From: Paenibacillus koleovorans NBRC 103111
GTDB lineage: Bacteria; Bacillota; Bacilli; Paenibacillales; NBRC-103111
Assembly (NCBI RefSeq): GCF_004000845.1
Contig: NZ_BIMA01000001.1
Coordinates: forward strand, 62,001-126,000
DNA: 64,000 nt
Direction of reading: 5' to 3'
The notes under the pieces were generated by a model. That model saw only the letters and a program-made list of their open reading frames with translations. It did no database searches and was not told the origin of the DNA. Positions 7,641 through 16,000 of this stretch are shown piece by piece. The position numbers were made by a program, and so were the translations under genes. How positions within the stretch are numbered: the stretch's first letter is position 1; every line of letters starts with the position of its first letter.

Positions 7641-8692
7641 TGTCCCTCACCGGGTTCCGTCTGCGCCGGCAAGTCGAGCATCCCGCCATACAGCTCGGTG
7701 TCCCGGATAATCCGGTGCCACTTGATCAGCTCGCGATACCAGCCGAGCGTAATCGTCTGCTCGTAGCTCGGCACGCACCCTTCCTCCAGCGCCGTATATA
7801 TTTCCAGTGCGCCGTCCGCTGCGGTCCAGCGAGCTTTCCAGCCGAGCGTTGCCTCGATTTTGTCGAAACTTACCCTATAGGAGCGGTGGTCCGGATCGCC
7901 GTACCATTCGATCGTCACCGGCTTTGGCAGCGCCCGCGCGATTTCTTCCCCAAGCGGTCCTAACTGGTAATTGTTGCGATTCGATCCCACGTTGAAAATT
8001 TCGCCGTTAACATTAGCCGCATCGGCTTCGAGCAGCAGCGCCATCACATCGGTCGTGTCCTGCACATGCACCATTGGCCGCCACTGGGTCCCATCCTTCA
8101 TCAGCGGAATCACGCCGGTTTTCCAAGCCCCAAGCGTCATGCCGTTGATTGCCAAATCGAACCGCATTCGCGGCGAGTAGCCATAAACCGTCGCTTGCCG
8201 CATGACGACCACCGTGAAGGTATCGTCCGCCAAGGGCAGCACGCCCAGCTCCGCCAGCTCGTTCGCTTTGGCATATGTGGATAGCGGGTTCGTGGCCGAT
8301 TGCTCGTTTACGATGACTTCAGGCTCCACGAACCCATACAGGCTGCAGGACGACGGAAGAATATACCGGCTTACGCCCGCCCGCTTGGCCATCTCGGCCG
8401 TTCTGACACGTGATTGGTGGTTGATTTCGTAAGTCGCCTCTTGGAACAGCTCCCCGCTCGGATCGTTGGAGATCGCCACCAGGTCGACGACAGCGTCCAC
8501 CCCGACCAGCGCTTCCTCCGGAATGCGACGGCTGTCTTCCTTGATCAAGCTCAGCTGCGGGTGGGCTTCCAGCTTGTCGATGCCGAAGAAATAACGGTCC
8601 AGCGCCCTCACCCGGTATCCCCTTTGCAGCAGCTTCGGCACAAGCACACTTCCGATATAGCCGCCCGCCCCGGTGACCAGCACGGTTTTCAT
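7637..8692 (-). CDS. NAD-dependent nucleotide-sugar epimerase/dehydratase (SDR)
   Basis: This 351-aa extended SDR starts MKTVLVTGAGGYIGSVLVPK (NAD site) and has DLVAISNDPSGELFQEATYEIN, SSCSLYG, MRQATVYGYSPRMRFDLAIN, WRPMVHVQDTTDV and a C-terminal WYRELI segment. It is not a canonical RmlB. In the catalytic region the order is STYAKANELAE, so the residue four after Tyr is Asn rather than the usual Lys. Substrate unknown; it may replace RmlB or make a second sugar. The ATG at 8692 follows GAGGGAG. The 3' end overlaps rmlD by 4 nt. Confidence 0.8.
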   Translation of the reverse strand: MKTVLVTGAGGYIGSVLVPKLLQRGYRVRALDRYFFGIDKLEAHPQLSLIKEDSRRIPEEALVGVDAVVDLVAISNDPSGELFQEATYEINHQSRVRTAEMAKRAGVSRYILPSSCSLYGFVEPEVIVNEQSATNPLSTYAKANELAELGVLPLADDTFTVVVMRQATVYGYSPRMRFDLAINGMTLGAWKTGVIPLMKDGTQWRPMVHVQDTTDVMALLLEADAANVNGEIFNVGSNRNNYQLGPLGEEIARALPKPVTIEWYGDPDHRSYRVSFDKIEATLGWKARWTAADGALEIYTALEEGCVPSYEQTITLGWYRELIKWHRIIRDTELYGGMLDLPAQTEPGEGQ

Positions 8693-8726
8693 CGCGATCC
8701 ACTCCCTCTTTCCGAATTAAATGATG

Positions 8727-9272
8727 TCAGAAATTCGTGTCCAGCTCCCGAAGCTTCGGCTGCACCATATCTTTCTCCGACAAGATCGGTCGGCTGACCG
8801 GCCAATCGATGCCCAGCTCCGGATCGCTCCATAGCAGCCCGCGATCATGCTCGGCGGAGTAGATCTGGTCTACCTTGTACAGCACCTGGGTGTTCGGAGT
8901 CAAAGTGCAGAAGCCATGGGCCATTCCTTGCGGCACGAGCAGCTGGCGCTTGTTATGCTCGCTCAGGATGAACCCGGCCCACTGGCCGAATGTCGGAGAA
9001 TTTTTGCGGATATCGACCGCCACGTCGTAAATAACCCCGCTCAACACCCGAACGAGCTTCGTCTGCGCCTTCGGATTGAGCTGAAAATGCAGCCCGCGGA
9101 TTACCCCCGGCATAACCGAAAGCGATTGGTTGTCTTGCACGAAGCTGTAAGTGATGCCGAGTGCCTCGAGCCGGTTGGCGTTGTAGCTTTCCATAAAATA
9201 GCCGCGATGGTCCCCGTGTACTTCCGGCTCCAGCAAGACCAGTCCGCTTAGTTTCGTCTCCGTCAGCTTCAA
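8727..9272 (-). CDS. rfbC: dTDP-4-dehydrorhamnose 3,5-epimerase (RmlC)
   Basis: This 181-aa cupin enzyme is of normal length. EVHGDHRGYFMESYN, QDNQSLSVMPGVIRGLHFQ (catalytic His in RGLHFQ), KLVRVLSGVIYDVAVDIR, VPQGMAHGFCTL and the C-terminal WSDPELGIDWP are all RmlC signatures. The start is TTG at 9272: AAGGAGGAGG lies 7 nt upstream and TTGA overlaps the stop of the upstream oxidase gene. It converts dTDP-4-keto-6-deoxyglucose to the L-lyxo 4-keto sugar for RmlD. Confidence 0.93.
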   Translation of the reverse strand: MKLTETKLSGLVLLEPEVHGDHRGYFMESYNANRLEALGITYSFVQDNQSLSVMPGVIRGLHFQLNPKAQTKLVRVLSGVIYDVAVDIRKNSPTFGQWAGFILSEHNKRQLLVPQGMAHGFCTLTPNTQVLYKVDQIYSAEHDRGLLWSDPELGIDWPVSRPILSEKDMVQPKLRELDTNF

Positions 9273-10516
9273 AGTAAGTCCTCCTCCTTGACAACTCGCC
9301 GCTTCTCTTCAACCTCATCGACCACATACCGCGCGAACGGCATGGAGCAAGTGAAAGCGGGCGAAACGGCGTTCAACACATGCATGGAGCGATGATCTCC
9401 CTCGATTACGAAATCCTGCACCAGCTCGAGCGTATCCTTGTGCAGCAATTGCGCGCGGATGCCCGGTCTCCCGAACTCGCCGAAGCCTTCGGGATCGACG
9501 CCTCTGGCCAGCTTCTGCGAAAGCCGAATGAAGTTCGAACGGAAGTATTTCTTCATCTCCTCTATAGCCAGGCGGCGGAATCCGAACGAATTCGTCAAGA
9601 CCAGCTTCGCCTCGTAAAATAAAATCGTCAGGAATTCACTAAGCCGGAAGCGGCTGAAGCCTTTGTAATTCTCGCGCCACAGCGCCGGGATCGCCGTCGG
9701 TCCGATCTTGATGCCCCCGTCCACCGTTTTCGTAAAATGAACCCCGAGAAACGGATTGCCCAAATTCGGCACCGGGTAAATGTTCGTGCGGATGTCCGTT
9801 TTGTTTTTGGCATATTTCAGGTAGAGCCCTTTAAACGGAATGATCGTGTAGCTGCGGCCAAAACCAAGCGCTTGCGCGATTTTGTCGGCGTACAGCCCGG
9901 CTGCATTGATCAAGTACCCGCACCGAAGCGTCAATTCCCCCCCGCACGCGTGCACATGGCCGTCCACGAAATCGACGAACGGCGTGTCGAGGTAGAAATG
10001 AACGCCGTTCCGTTCGTTCTCCCGCCACAGCGTTTCGCATACTTGCTGCGGATCCACCGTCACGGTCGTCGGGGAGTACAGCGCCTTGCGGAACGTCTTG
10101 GCGTTCGGATCGATCGCCATCGCTTCCACCTCGTCCACCCAATGAAGCTCGACCCCGTTGGTATCTCCCCGGCGCTTCAGCTCCTCCAGCCCCCGCAGCT
10201 CTTCTTCGTCCGCCGCGACGATCAGCTTGCCGCATCGGTTCATGTCGAGCCCGTACTTCTCGCAATAGTCGCGGAGCATCCGGTTCCCGTCTCTGGTGAA
10301 ACGGGCCTTCAGGCTGTTCGCCGTGTAATAGAAGCCGGCATGCAGAACGCCGCTGTTTCGCCCGCTTGCATGGTAAGCCGGCATCGGTTCCTTCTCCAGC
10401 ACGGCGATGCGGGTGTCCGGATCGCGAAGCTTCAGCTCCCGGGAGATCGTAAGACCGATGATGCCGGCACCGACGATCACATAGTCGTAAGTCGCCACAT
10501 TGGTGAAGGGGGTCAT
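9269..10516 (-). CDS. lhgO: L-2-hydroxyglutarate oxidase-like FAD protein
   Basis: This 415-aa protein has YDYVIVGAGIIGLTISREL (FAD-binding beta-alpha-beta), VLEKEPMPAYHASGRNSGVL, HAGFYYTANSLKA, YLINAAGLYADKIAQ and a C-terminal NAVSPAFTCSMPFARYVVDE. These fit the LhgO/DAO family, which oxidises L-2-hydroxyglutarate with electrons passed to quinone. Its place inside an rml operon is unusual; it might oxidise a sugar or acyl intermediate of the glycan instead. The ATG at 10516 overlaps the rmlA stop (ATGA); the open frame upstream of it lacks family similarity. Confidence 0.8.
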   Translation of the reverse strand: MTPFTNVATYDYVIVGAGIIGLTISRELKLRDPDTRIAVLEKEPMPAYHASGRNSGVLHAGFYYTANSLKARFTRDGNRMLRDYCEKYGLDMNRCGKLIVAADEEELRGLEELKRRGDTNGVELHWVDEVEAMAIDPNAKTFRKALYSPTTVTVDPQQVCETLWRENERNGVHFYLDTPFVDFVDGHVHACGGELTLRCGYLINAAGLYADKIAQALGFGRSYTIIPFKGLYLKYAKNKTDIRTNIYPVPNLGNPFLGVHFTKTVDGGIKIGPTAIPALWRENYKGFSRFRLSEFLTILFYEAKLVLTNSFGFRRLAIEEMKKYFRSNFIRLSQKLARGVDPEGFGEFGRPGIRAQLLHKDTLELVQDFVIEGDHRSMHVLNAVSPAFTCSMPFARYVVDEVEEKRRVVKEEDLL

Positions 10517-11244
10517 CGCCGATCCCCCTCGTCGCTTAACAGCAGCTTCGCTCCAGCCTCCTGCAGCGAGCTGAACGTCCCAGCATCCGTCCACCAGCCT
10601 TGAAGCACCCCGTACGTGAGCTTGCCTGCCGCCGCGTAGACATTGTTAACGTCGGTTATCTCCAGCTCACCTCGCTGGGAAGGTCGGATGGTGCGGATAA
10701 TGTCAAACACCCCGGCGTCGTACATGTAAATGCCGGTGACGCTATAGTTGGATTTGGGCACGGAAGGCTTTTCCTCGATGAATAAAATATTCTCGTTGTG
10801 AAGAATCGGCACCCCATAGCGCCTTGGGTCCGGCACTTCCTTCAACATAACCATGGCCCCTTCCGGTTGGCGGGCGAATTGCTCCACCGCCGGTGCGAGC
10901 GAATCCTCGTACAGGTTGTCGCCCAGCAGAACCATGAACTTCTCGTTATCCGGCACGAACCCCTCGGCCAGCGCCAACGCCTGGGCGATGCCGCCTGCCT
11001 CCTCCTGAACGCGGTAGGTCATGCGGACGCCGTGATCTTTGCCCCCGCCCAGATAATCGATGTACATGCCGGCCGAGTGTTTGCCCATGACCAGCAGCAC
11101 CTCCTGGATGCCGGCCTGCTGAAACTTGCGGATCGCATAATGGATCATCGGATATTTTCCAACCGGGAGCAGGTGCTTGTTCACGAGCTTCGTCATCGGA
11201 TTCAACCGAGTTCCGGTTCCTCCGGCCAATAGGACTCCCTTCAC
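10513..11244 (-). CDS. rfbA: Glucose-1-phosphate thymidylyltransferase, short SpsI type
   Basis: This 243-aa nucleotidyltransferase has GVLLAGGTGTRLNPMTK, VNKHLLPVGKYPMIHYAI, VLLGDNLYED, VPDPRRYGVP, FIEEKPSVPKSNYSVTGIYMY and GWWTDAGTF. It makes dTDP-glucose from glucose-1-phosphate and dTTP. The length matches the short spore-coat form (B. subtilis SpsI, about 246 aa) rather than the roughly 290-aa RmlA, which supports a spore-polysaccharide role. It lies 51 nt after the preceding GT2 and is coupled to lhgO. Confidence 0.93.
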   Translation of the reverse strand: MKGVLLAGGTGTRLNPMTKLVNKHLLPVGKYPMIHYAIRKFQQAGIQEVLLVMGKHSAGMYIDYLGGGKDHGVRMTYRVQEEAGGIAQALALAEGFVPDNEKFMVLLGDNLYEDSLAPAVEQFARQPEGAMVMLKEVPDPRRYGVPILHNENILFIEEKPSVPKSNYSVTGIYMYDAGVFDIIRTIRPSQRGELEITDVNNVYAAAGKLTYGVLQGWWTDAGTFSSLQEAGAKLLLSDEGDRR

Positions 11245-11295
11245 GCCAGGCCCCTCCTCTCTGGATGTTTTCGAATGTGGGATACGGATATGGGA

Positions 11296-12036
11296 TTAAA
11301 TGAACGCACGCGGATCGACTCCCCATTTGTCCATAAACTTCCGGTAATTCGTCTCGACGAGCCGATCCAGCTTCTCCTGCCCTTGCTTGCGGAAGCTGGC
11401 GCTGCCATGATGGTGCACGACCGTATCGCCGGCAATGAGCAGCCGATATCCCGCTTGCCTCGCGCGGTAACAGTAGTCGTCGTCCTCGTAGTGGCCCGGC
11501 GAGAACCGCTCGTCGAGCTCCCCGATCCGGTCCATCAGCTCGCGCTTGAAGAGGAAGCACAGGCCGACCAGACGGGTCACGTCTTGCCACTTGCCTCGGT
11601 CGGAGCGGTTCATAGCGGCGGCGAGCGATTGAAATTCGGAGATGCTGCCGTAGTGGATGTCGATCTTCTGCCTGCCGCTCACATAATTCGTCACCGGCCC
11701 GACGATCCCGATCTCCGGGCTGCTCTCCAGGGCGGCCAGCATGTTCGTCAGCCAACCCCGCGAGACGACGACGTCGTTGTTGTGCAGCAGCAAGGCGTCG
11801 CCGCTCGCCATCCGCATCCCGTAATTGCAAGCCTCTGGGAAACCCCGATTATGGGGCAAGGAGACGAACGGGATGCGATTCGCCTTGCAGTAGGCCGCCG
11901 TGCCGTCGGTCGAGCCGTTGTCGACGACGATCAGCTCGTAAGGCGTATCCGTCGTGTATGTCCGAATCGCTTCGATGCATTCGGCCAACAGATGCAAGCC
12001 GTTGTAGGTCGGAATAATGATACTGGTCAGGGTCAT
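11296..12036 (-). CDS. Family 2 glycosyltransferase (rhamnosyltransferase-like)
   Basis: This 246-aa single-domain GT2 shows SIIIPTYNGLHLLAECIEAI, VVDNGSTDGTAAYC, NRGFPEACNYG, LLLHNNDVVV (metal site), GLCFLFKRELMDRIG and HYEDDDYCYRAR. It is closely similar in its catalytic part to the GT2 at 1970 but lacks the basic tag and the C-terminal extension. The ATG at 12036 overlaps the stop of the upstream GT2 as ATGA; the longer frame to 12228 is an overlap artefact rich in Pro and Arg. Donor unknown, probably a dTDP-sugar from the same operon. Confidence 0.88.
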   Translation of the reverse strand: MTLTSIIIPTYNGLHLLAECIEAIRTYTTDTPYELIVVDNGSTDGTAAYCKANRIPFVSLPHNRGFPEACNYGMRMASGDALLLHNNDVVVSRGWLTNMLAALESSPEIGIVGPVTNYVSGRQKIDIHYGSISEFQSLAAAMNRSDRGKWQDVTRLVGLCFLFKRELMDRIGELDERFSPGHYEDDDYCYRARQAGYRLLIAGDTVVHHHGSASFRKQGQEKLDRLVETNYRKFMDKWGVDPRAFI

Positions 12037-13202
12037 GCCTTCATCCCCTTGAACAGGCTGCGGTTGCGGATGCGGTCGGGCTCGCCGAGGCGGTTGCCGT
12101 TCAGGCGCATCATCATGGCTATGGCTTCCAGATGGTCGCCTACGATCAATCGGGCAACCGGGTTTTGGCTGCCGGTATTGAAATCGCGGACTTTGTTCTT
12201 CGTGATGACGTCCACGCTGGTCGGGCAAACGAGGCTCAGCCCTTTCCAGGCTGCGATCGCTTGCGCCTTGGGCGGGACCATCAGGTTCGGGATGCCGATC
12301 GTCTCGACGGCCTTGCGCGAGAGGGCATGCGGGACCGCGGTAAGGGAGTTGGCGCGGAGCTCTCCTCGCCCGATGGCGCGGTTCAGCATCTCCTTCACGA
12401 TCGTTACGGCGTCCCTGCCGGCGAAGGCGCCCAAGTATGGCGAGATGTCGTTCAGTGCCACATCGCCGCCCCGTTCGATCGCGTCGATGAACGGCACGAG
12501 CTGCTCCGCCACAATCGGGAAGTCGCCGTCCAGGAACAGCAGGATGTCCCCCTTCGCGAGCTTGGCGCCGATCGCGCGGCCCACGTCATGCCCGAGCGCC
12601 TCCGGGTAGTGCACGATGACGGCGTCCGAACGGTTCCGCGCGACTTCGAACGTATCGTCGGTCGAGCCGTTCACGACGACGAGAATTTCGTCGACCGGCA
12701 ACCGGTCGAGCTGGGCGAACACCGCGACCATCGCCTTCGCTTCGTTCATTGCCGTAACGATGGCGGTTACGGTCCGACGGGTCGTCAGCCAGGCGCAGTC
12801 CGGCACTTGGAGCTGCCCTTCGCTCGCGCGGCAGAAGCTTTCCGCGAACTTCTCCGCAGCCGCCGCCCATTGCGCCCAGCTGTGTTGGCTGATCGGCCGG
12901 TCGGCTCGCCATTCGTTCCATTGCTTGTGGATCCAGCGCTTCAGCGGCATCGGCGGTGCCTCGGCCGGGTAGGGGTGGCTTCGGGCCGCGGCGGCTCCCG
13001 CTTCCAGCGCCGCTCGCGTCAGCGCCGTGTGCCGCGCTGCGGCCGCCCGCAGCAGGCGGACCGGCGCCACCGCGCGCCGCGTCCTCGCTCGGCCGCCTCC
13101 GCGGAAGGCCGCATGTTTGCGGCGCGCGTGGAGGCGGCGCCGTGGGAGACTGCGGCGAAGAGCTAGCGCCGGCCGTTTTCGTTTGTTGGTCCGTTTCAGC
13201 AT
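12033..13202 (-). CDS. Family 2 glycosyltransferase with long Arg-rich N-terminus
   Basis: This 389-aa protein begins with about 60 residues rich in Arg/Ala (MLKRTNKRKRPALALRRSLP onwards), then a WIHKQWNEWRADRPISQHSW helix-like stretch, then a GT2 domain: VTAIVTAMNEAKAM, EILVVVNGSTDDTFEVA, YPEALGHDVGRAIGAKLAKG, ILLFLDGDFPI. The domain is paralogous to the next gene, which shares YPEALGHDVGR and LLFLDGD. The ATG at 13202 follows GAGGTGA. Basic N-terminal arms recur in this cluster. The target is probably a mother-cell-assembled surface polymer; the donor is unknown. Confidence 0.85.
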   Translation of the reverse strand: MLKRTNKRKRPALALRRSLPRRRLHARRKHAAFRGGGRARTRRAVAPVRLLRAAAARHTALTRAALEAGAAAARSHPYPAEAPPMPLKRWIHKQWNEWRADRPISQHSWAQWAAAAEKFAESFCRASEGQLQVPDCAWLTTRRTVTAIVTAMNEAKAMVAVFAQLDRLPVDEILVVVNGSTDDTFEVARNRSDAVIVHYPEALGHDVGRAIGAKLAKGDILLFLDGDFPIVAEQLVPFIDAIERGGDVALNDISPYLGAFAGRDAVTIVKEMLNRAIGRGELRANSLTAVPHALSRKAVETIGIPNLMVPPKAQAIAAWKGLSLVCPTSVDVITKNKVRDFNTGSQNPVARLIVGDHLEAIAMMMRLNGNRLGEPDRIRNRSLFKGMKA

Positions 13203-13206
13203 ATAG

Positions 13207-14016
13207 TCACCTCACTGCACTCCTCACTCGGGCGAGATCGGTTTGATTGCCTCGGTCATTCGTCGATTCGGTCAGCCAATGCATGGCCTCCAGGTGATCG
13301 CCTACGATCAGCGACTCCAGCGGGTCGCCTCCGGCCACTTTGCGGCGGCGGATCGGATTCGTCCGGCCCACGTCGACATAGTGGACCGCCCGGACGTCCA
13401 GCCCGCGCAGCATCGCGACAGTCTGCGCCTTCGGCGGGACGATCAGCTGTTCATGGCCTATGGTGTCTAGCGCCTTCTTGCTCATGGCATGGGGAATGGT
13501 GGTCAGCGACGAGCCCTTCAAGTCGGGACGGGCCATCGCGATGTTGAGCGCGTGTTTGGCGAGCACGACGCCGTGGACATGGTTCTTCATCGTCGGGCCC
13601 TGGTAGCTGTTCAGCGCCACGTCGATGCCGTTCTCGACCGCCCGCACGAACGGCATGAGCGCGACCGTCTGGATGACGATGTCGCCGTCCAGGAATAGCA
13701 GCACATTGCCCTTCGCTTCCTTCGCCCCGAGGCTGCGGCCCACGTCGTGGCCCAGCGCCTCCGGGTACTCCACGACCCGGGCGCCCATACGCGCGGCGAT
13801 CTCCTTCGAGCCGTCCGTGGAGCCGTTGGCGACGACGATCACTTCGGTGTGCGGGTGCACCCGGGCGGCGTTCGCAATCACCCGCGCGATCGTGCGGGCC
13901 TCGTTGACGACCGGGATGATGACGGACACTCGCGGTGTCTCCGAATGGCGGATCGGTGCGATTCGGCCTTGCTGCTTCCTCGTCCCCCGTTTCCTTCGGG
14001 ACCTGATGTTCCTCAT
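13207..14016 (-). CDS. Family 2 glycosyltransferase, first gene of the operon
   Basis: This 269-aa GT2 has a short basic arm (MRNIRSRRKRGTRKQQGR), then VSVIIPVVNEARTIARVI, VIVVANGSTDGSKEIA, YPEALGHDVGRSLGAKEAKG, VLLFLDGDIVI, and ends with SLIVGDHLEAMHWL, as does its paralogue at 12033. The ATG at 14016 follows GGGGGTGA. It is the promoter-proximal gene of the 12 kb minus-strand run that ends at 1695. A CATAAAATG sequence about 33 nt upstream resembles the -10 of mother-cell sigma factors. Confidence 0.87.
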   Translation of the reverse strand: MRNIRSRRKRGTRKQQGRIAPIRHSETPRVSVIIPVVNEARTIARVIANAARVHPHTEVIVVANGSTDGSKEIAARMGARVVEYPEALGHDVGRSLGAKEAKGNVLLFLDGDIVIQTVALMPFVRAVENGIDVALNSYQGPTMKNHVHGVVLAKHALNIAMARPDLKGSSLTTIPHAMSKKALDTIGHEQLIVPPKAQTVAMLRGLDVRAVHYVDVGRTNPIRRRKVAGGDPLESLIVGDHLEAMHWLTESTNDRGNQTDLARVRSAVR

Positions 14017-14048
14017 AATTCACCCCCGCCACAACAAACTTTTTTAGT

Positions 14049-14057
14049 CATTTTATG
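14049..14057 (-). promoter_or_regulatory. Weak mother-cell-sigma-like -10 and small inverted repeats
   Basis: The minus strand reads CATAAAATG here, one base off CATAnnnTA and close to the sigma-E -10 CATACAAT. No matching -35 was found. It overlaps two small dyads, GTCATTTTATGAC (14047-14059) and ATGAC-N5-GTCAT (14055-14069), that could be an operator. The position, about 33 nt before the first glycan gene, is sensible. Confidence 0.25.
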
Positions 14058-14303
14058 ACGGGATGTCATCGGCGGAAGGGCATGAGTGGATAACCCGGGA
14101 AAAAAGGCTCAGCAGCAAAGGCGCGGGGTGGCGGGAGGATGTGGGAGGATGGTGGGAGGAGTGCTTGATAGGCTAGGGGCTGGAGAGCATAAGCGCGGTG
14201 AGCGGGATCGCGGATGGCGTTGGTACGCTGGTTCGCGTTGGTGAGTATGCGGAAAACTGCATACACTTTGAGCGAAATGGTCGGTTGGGTGGGGAGAGCG
14301 CCT

Positions 14304-14532
14304 GTTCAGATGTACAGCAATTCTACATCTGAAGCCGAAAATGCTCCCATATCGGCTGCAGATGTATAGGGTTTGTACAACTGAACGCAAAAATGGGCTG
14401 TTTTCGCAGTCATAGTATAAAAAATAGACATCTGAACGGCGAAAATCAGGGTCAGGTGTACAAAGTCTGTACATCTGAACCGAAATGAAGTCGAATTCGT
14501 TCCCTAGTTGTACAAAGCTTGTACATCTGGGC
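14304..14532. repeat. Five degenerate dyad repeats (CAGATGTACA-n-TGTACATCTGAAC)
   Basis: In the 1.28 kb gap between the glycan operon and the chromate genes, five imperfect palindromes lie about 50 bp apart: 14304-14333, 14358-14386, 14411-14437, 14453-14480 and 14504-14532. The first has perfect 10-bp arms (TTCAGATGTA / TACATCTGAA). The fourth and fifth share GTACAAAG then TGTACATCTG. Copies 1 to 4 are followed by a GAAnnGAAA-like tail. Open frames across the array look like repeat by-products and have no family resemblance. Confidence 0.75.
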
Positions 14533-15292
14533 GGGACGCTCGACGGTAGACGATGTGGAGTAAACATTGATTACCTGGTGAACGAGGTCCAATTGAGCAA
14601 ATAAACGTAACACTCCCCTGACCCTCACGTTTGGTGCACATCTTCTCGTTCTCGGCCAGTACCAAGCGCCAACTGAACACGTTCACCGGTGGACACAACG
14701 TTGAGAACCAAACCTTGCTTCCAGTGAACCAAATTTCGCAAGTTGCCTCCCTATTTCCTCGAACTATGAATCTAAATGGCGGAGATTTGGTTTATAGAAT
14801 ATGAACGGGGGCTGAATATAGGGAGTGTACGGGCGGTGGGTGAGCGCTGGTTGCGCATAGGCTGCAGGATTGGTGGGGGAGCTGGGTTGATGAGTAATAT
14901 GTGGTTCGCGGATGTTTGGTGATTAGCTAATCACGAACAAAAGATTGGTTACTTTGGGCGATTTCAGCTCCTGAGCCAGATAACGTACAGAAGTTTGTTA
15001 ATAGCAAATCATAGCCTGTTATTTAATGATCGGAAGTTTGTTATTGATGGTCGATCATTTTGCCCCGCCTGTCACCTCCCCATCAAATCCCCAAAAAATC
15101 TACGAAATGCCCTCTTCTCAAAGCACGAATTCTACAGTAAGATGAACTTAATACTATTTTGATGTTTTTGAGTCGAATAACGTCGTTTAAATCCCCACTA
15201 AATCCATCTGAATTAGGCGGATAACAAGCGATTTCCAACAACTTAACACCACATTGGAATATAGAACAAGTTCAATCAAGGAAGGGATCAAA
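14533..15292. other. Non-coding stretch with a 16-bp palindrome and AAGTTTGTTA repeats
   Basis: I see no gene here. GTGATTAGCTAATCAC at 14919-14934 is a perfect palindrome. Just downstream AGTTTGTTAATAG and AGTTTGTTATTG recur (about 14992 and 15041), with GTTATTTAATGATC between. The region is more AT-rich than its flanks and probably holds the promoter of the chromate transporter pair; no clear -35/-10 pair was chosen. Confidence 0.5.
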
Positions 15293-15967
15293 ATGAACAG
15301 CCAGCCGAGCTTCAAATTGCTTCTTCAAATTTTTTGGACGTTTTTCAAAATCGGACCGGTTACTTTCGGCGGCGGGTATGCGATGATCCCGTTGATCGAG
15401 CGGGAAGTCGTGGAAAAACGCAAATGGGTCCGGACTTCGGAGATTGCCGACATGTTCGCCGTCTCGGAGTCGATTCCAGGTGCGATCGCTATCAACTCCG
15501 CGTCGCTCGTAGGTTTCCGCGTTGCGGGGATCCGTGGCACTATTGCCGCGCTGCTTGGCGTGCTGCTCCCCACTTTTCTCATCGTGCTGGGACTGTGCAT
15601 CCTTTTCCTGCAGGTAAAAGACAATCCGAAAATCATCGCCGCCTTCCGCGGCATCCGCATCACCATCGTGGCCTTGATCGTCTACGCCGCCATCAAGATC
15701 GGGAAGACGGCCGTGATCGATAAAACGACGCTTCTGGTCACAGCCGGAACGGTTCTGCTCCTGCTCGTGGCGCATGTCAATCCCGTGTTCATCATTATGG
15801 CCGGCGCCGTACTGGGGATTCTGCTCGTGACTCTGAAGGCTAAACTGGGCTTCAAGGTTCCGCTGGAGCATGTCGATCATGACCAAGAGGCGGTAGAGGA
15901 AGGGAAACAGGCGGCTCCACAAATGCGGTTCAAATACACCGACTATTATTTGGGGGACGGCATTTAG
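15293..15967 (+). CDS. chrA: Chromate transporter subunit, ChrA half-size form 1
   Basis: This 224-aa membrane protein has the ChrA signature at its N-terminus: FFKIGPVTFGGGYAMIPLIE, then SESIPGAIAINSASLVGFRVAG and several hydrophobic segments (TIAALLGVLLPTFLIVLGL, TIVALIVYAA, TLLVTAGTVLLLLVA, PVFIIMAGAVLGILL). Short-chain ChrA proteins act in pairs of about 180-220 aa to export chromate; the partner starts 33 nt downstream. The start is ATG 15293 after GGAAGGG with a 6-nt gap. The last 40 residues form a charged cytoplasmic tail. Confidence 0.9.
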   Translation: MNSQPSFKLLLQIFWTFFKIGPVTFGGGYAMIPLIEREVVEKRKWVRTSEIADMFAVSESIPGAIAINSASLVGFRVAGIRGTIAALLGVLLPTFLIVLGLCILFLQVKDNPKIIAAFRGIRITIVALIVYAAIKIGKTAVIDKTTLLVTAGTVLLLLVAHVNPVFIIMAGAVLGILLVTLKAKLGFKVPLEHVDHDQEAVEEGKQAAPQMRFKYTDYYLGDGI

Positions 15968-16000
15968 CTCATACGGTCTGCCAGGGGGATCTGTCTAAAA

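Noticed and set aside
9737-13166. Long + strand frames opposite lhgO and the GT2 genes
   Set aside because: Same reason: high-GC shadow frames, Arg/His-rich products, no ribosome sites.
14066-14698. Minus-strand frames upstream of the glycan operon
   Set aside because: They run through the dyad repeats, have odd composition and no family resemblance.
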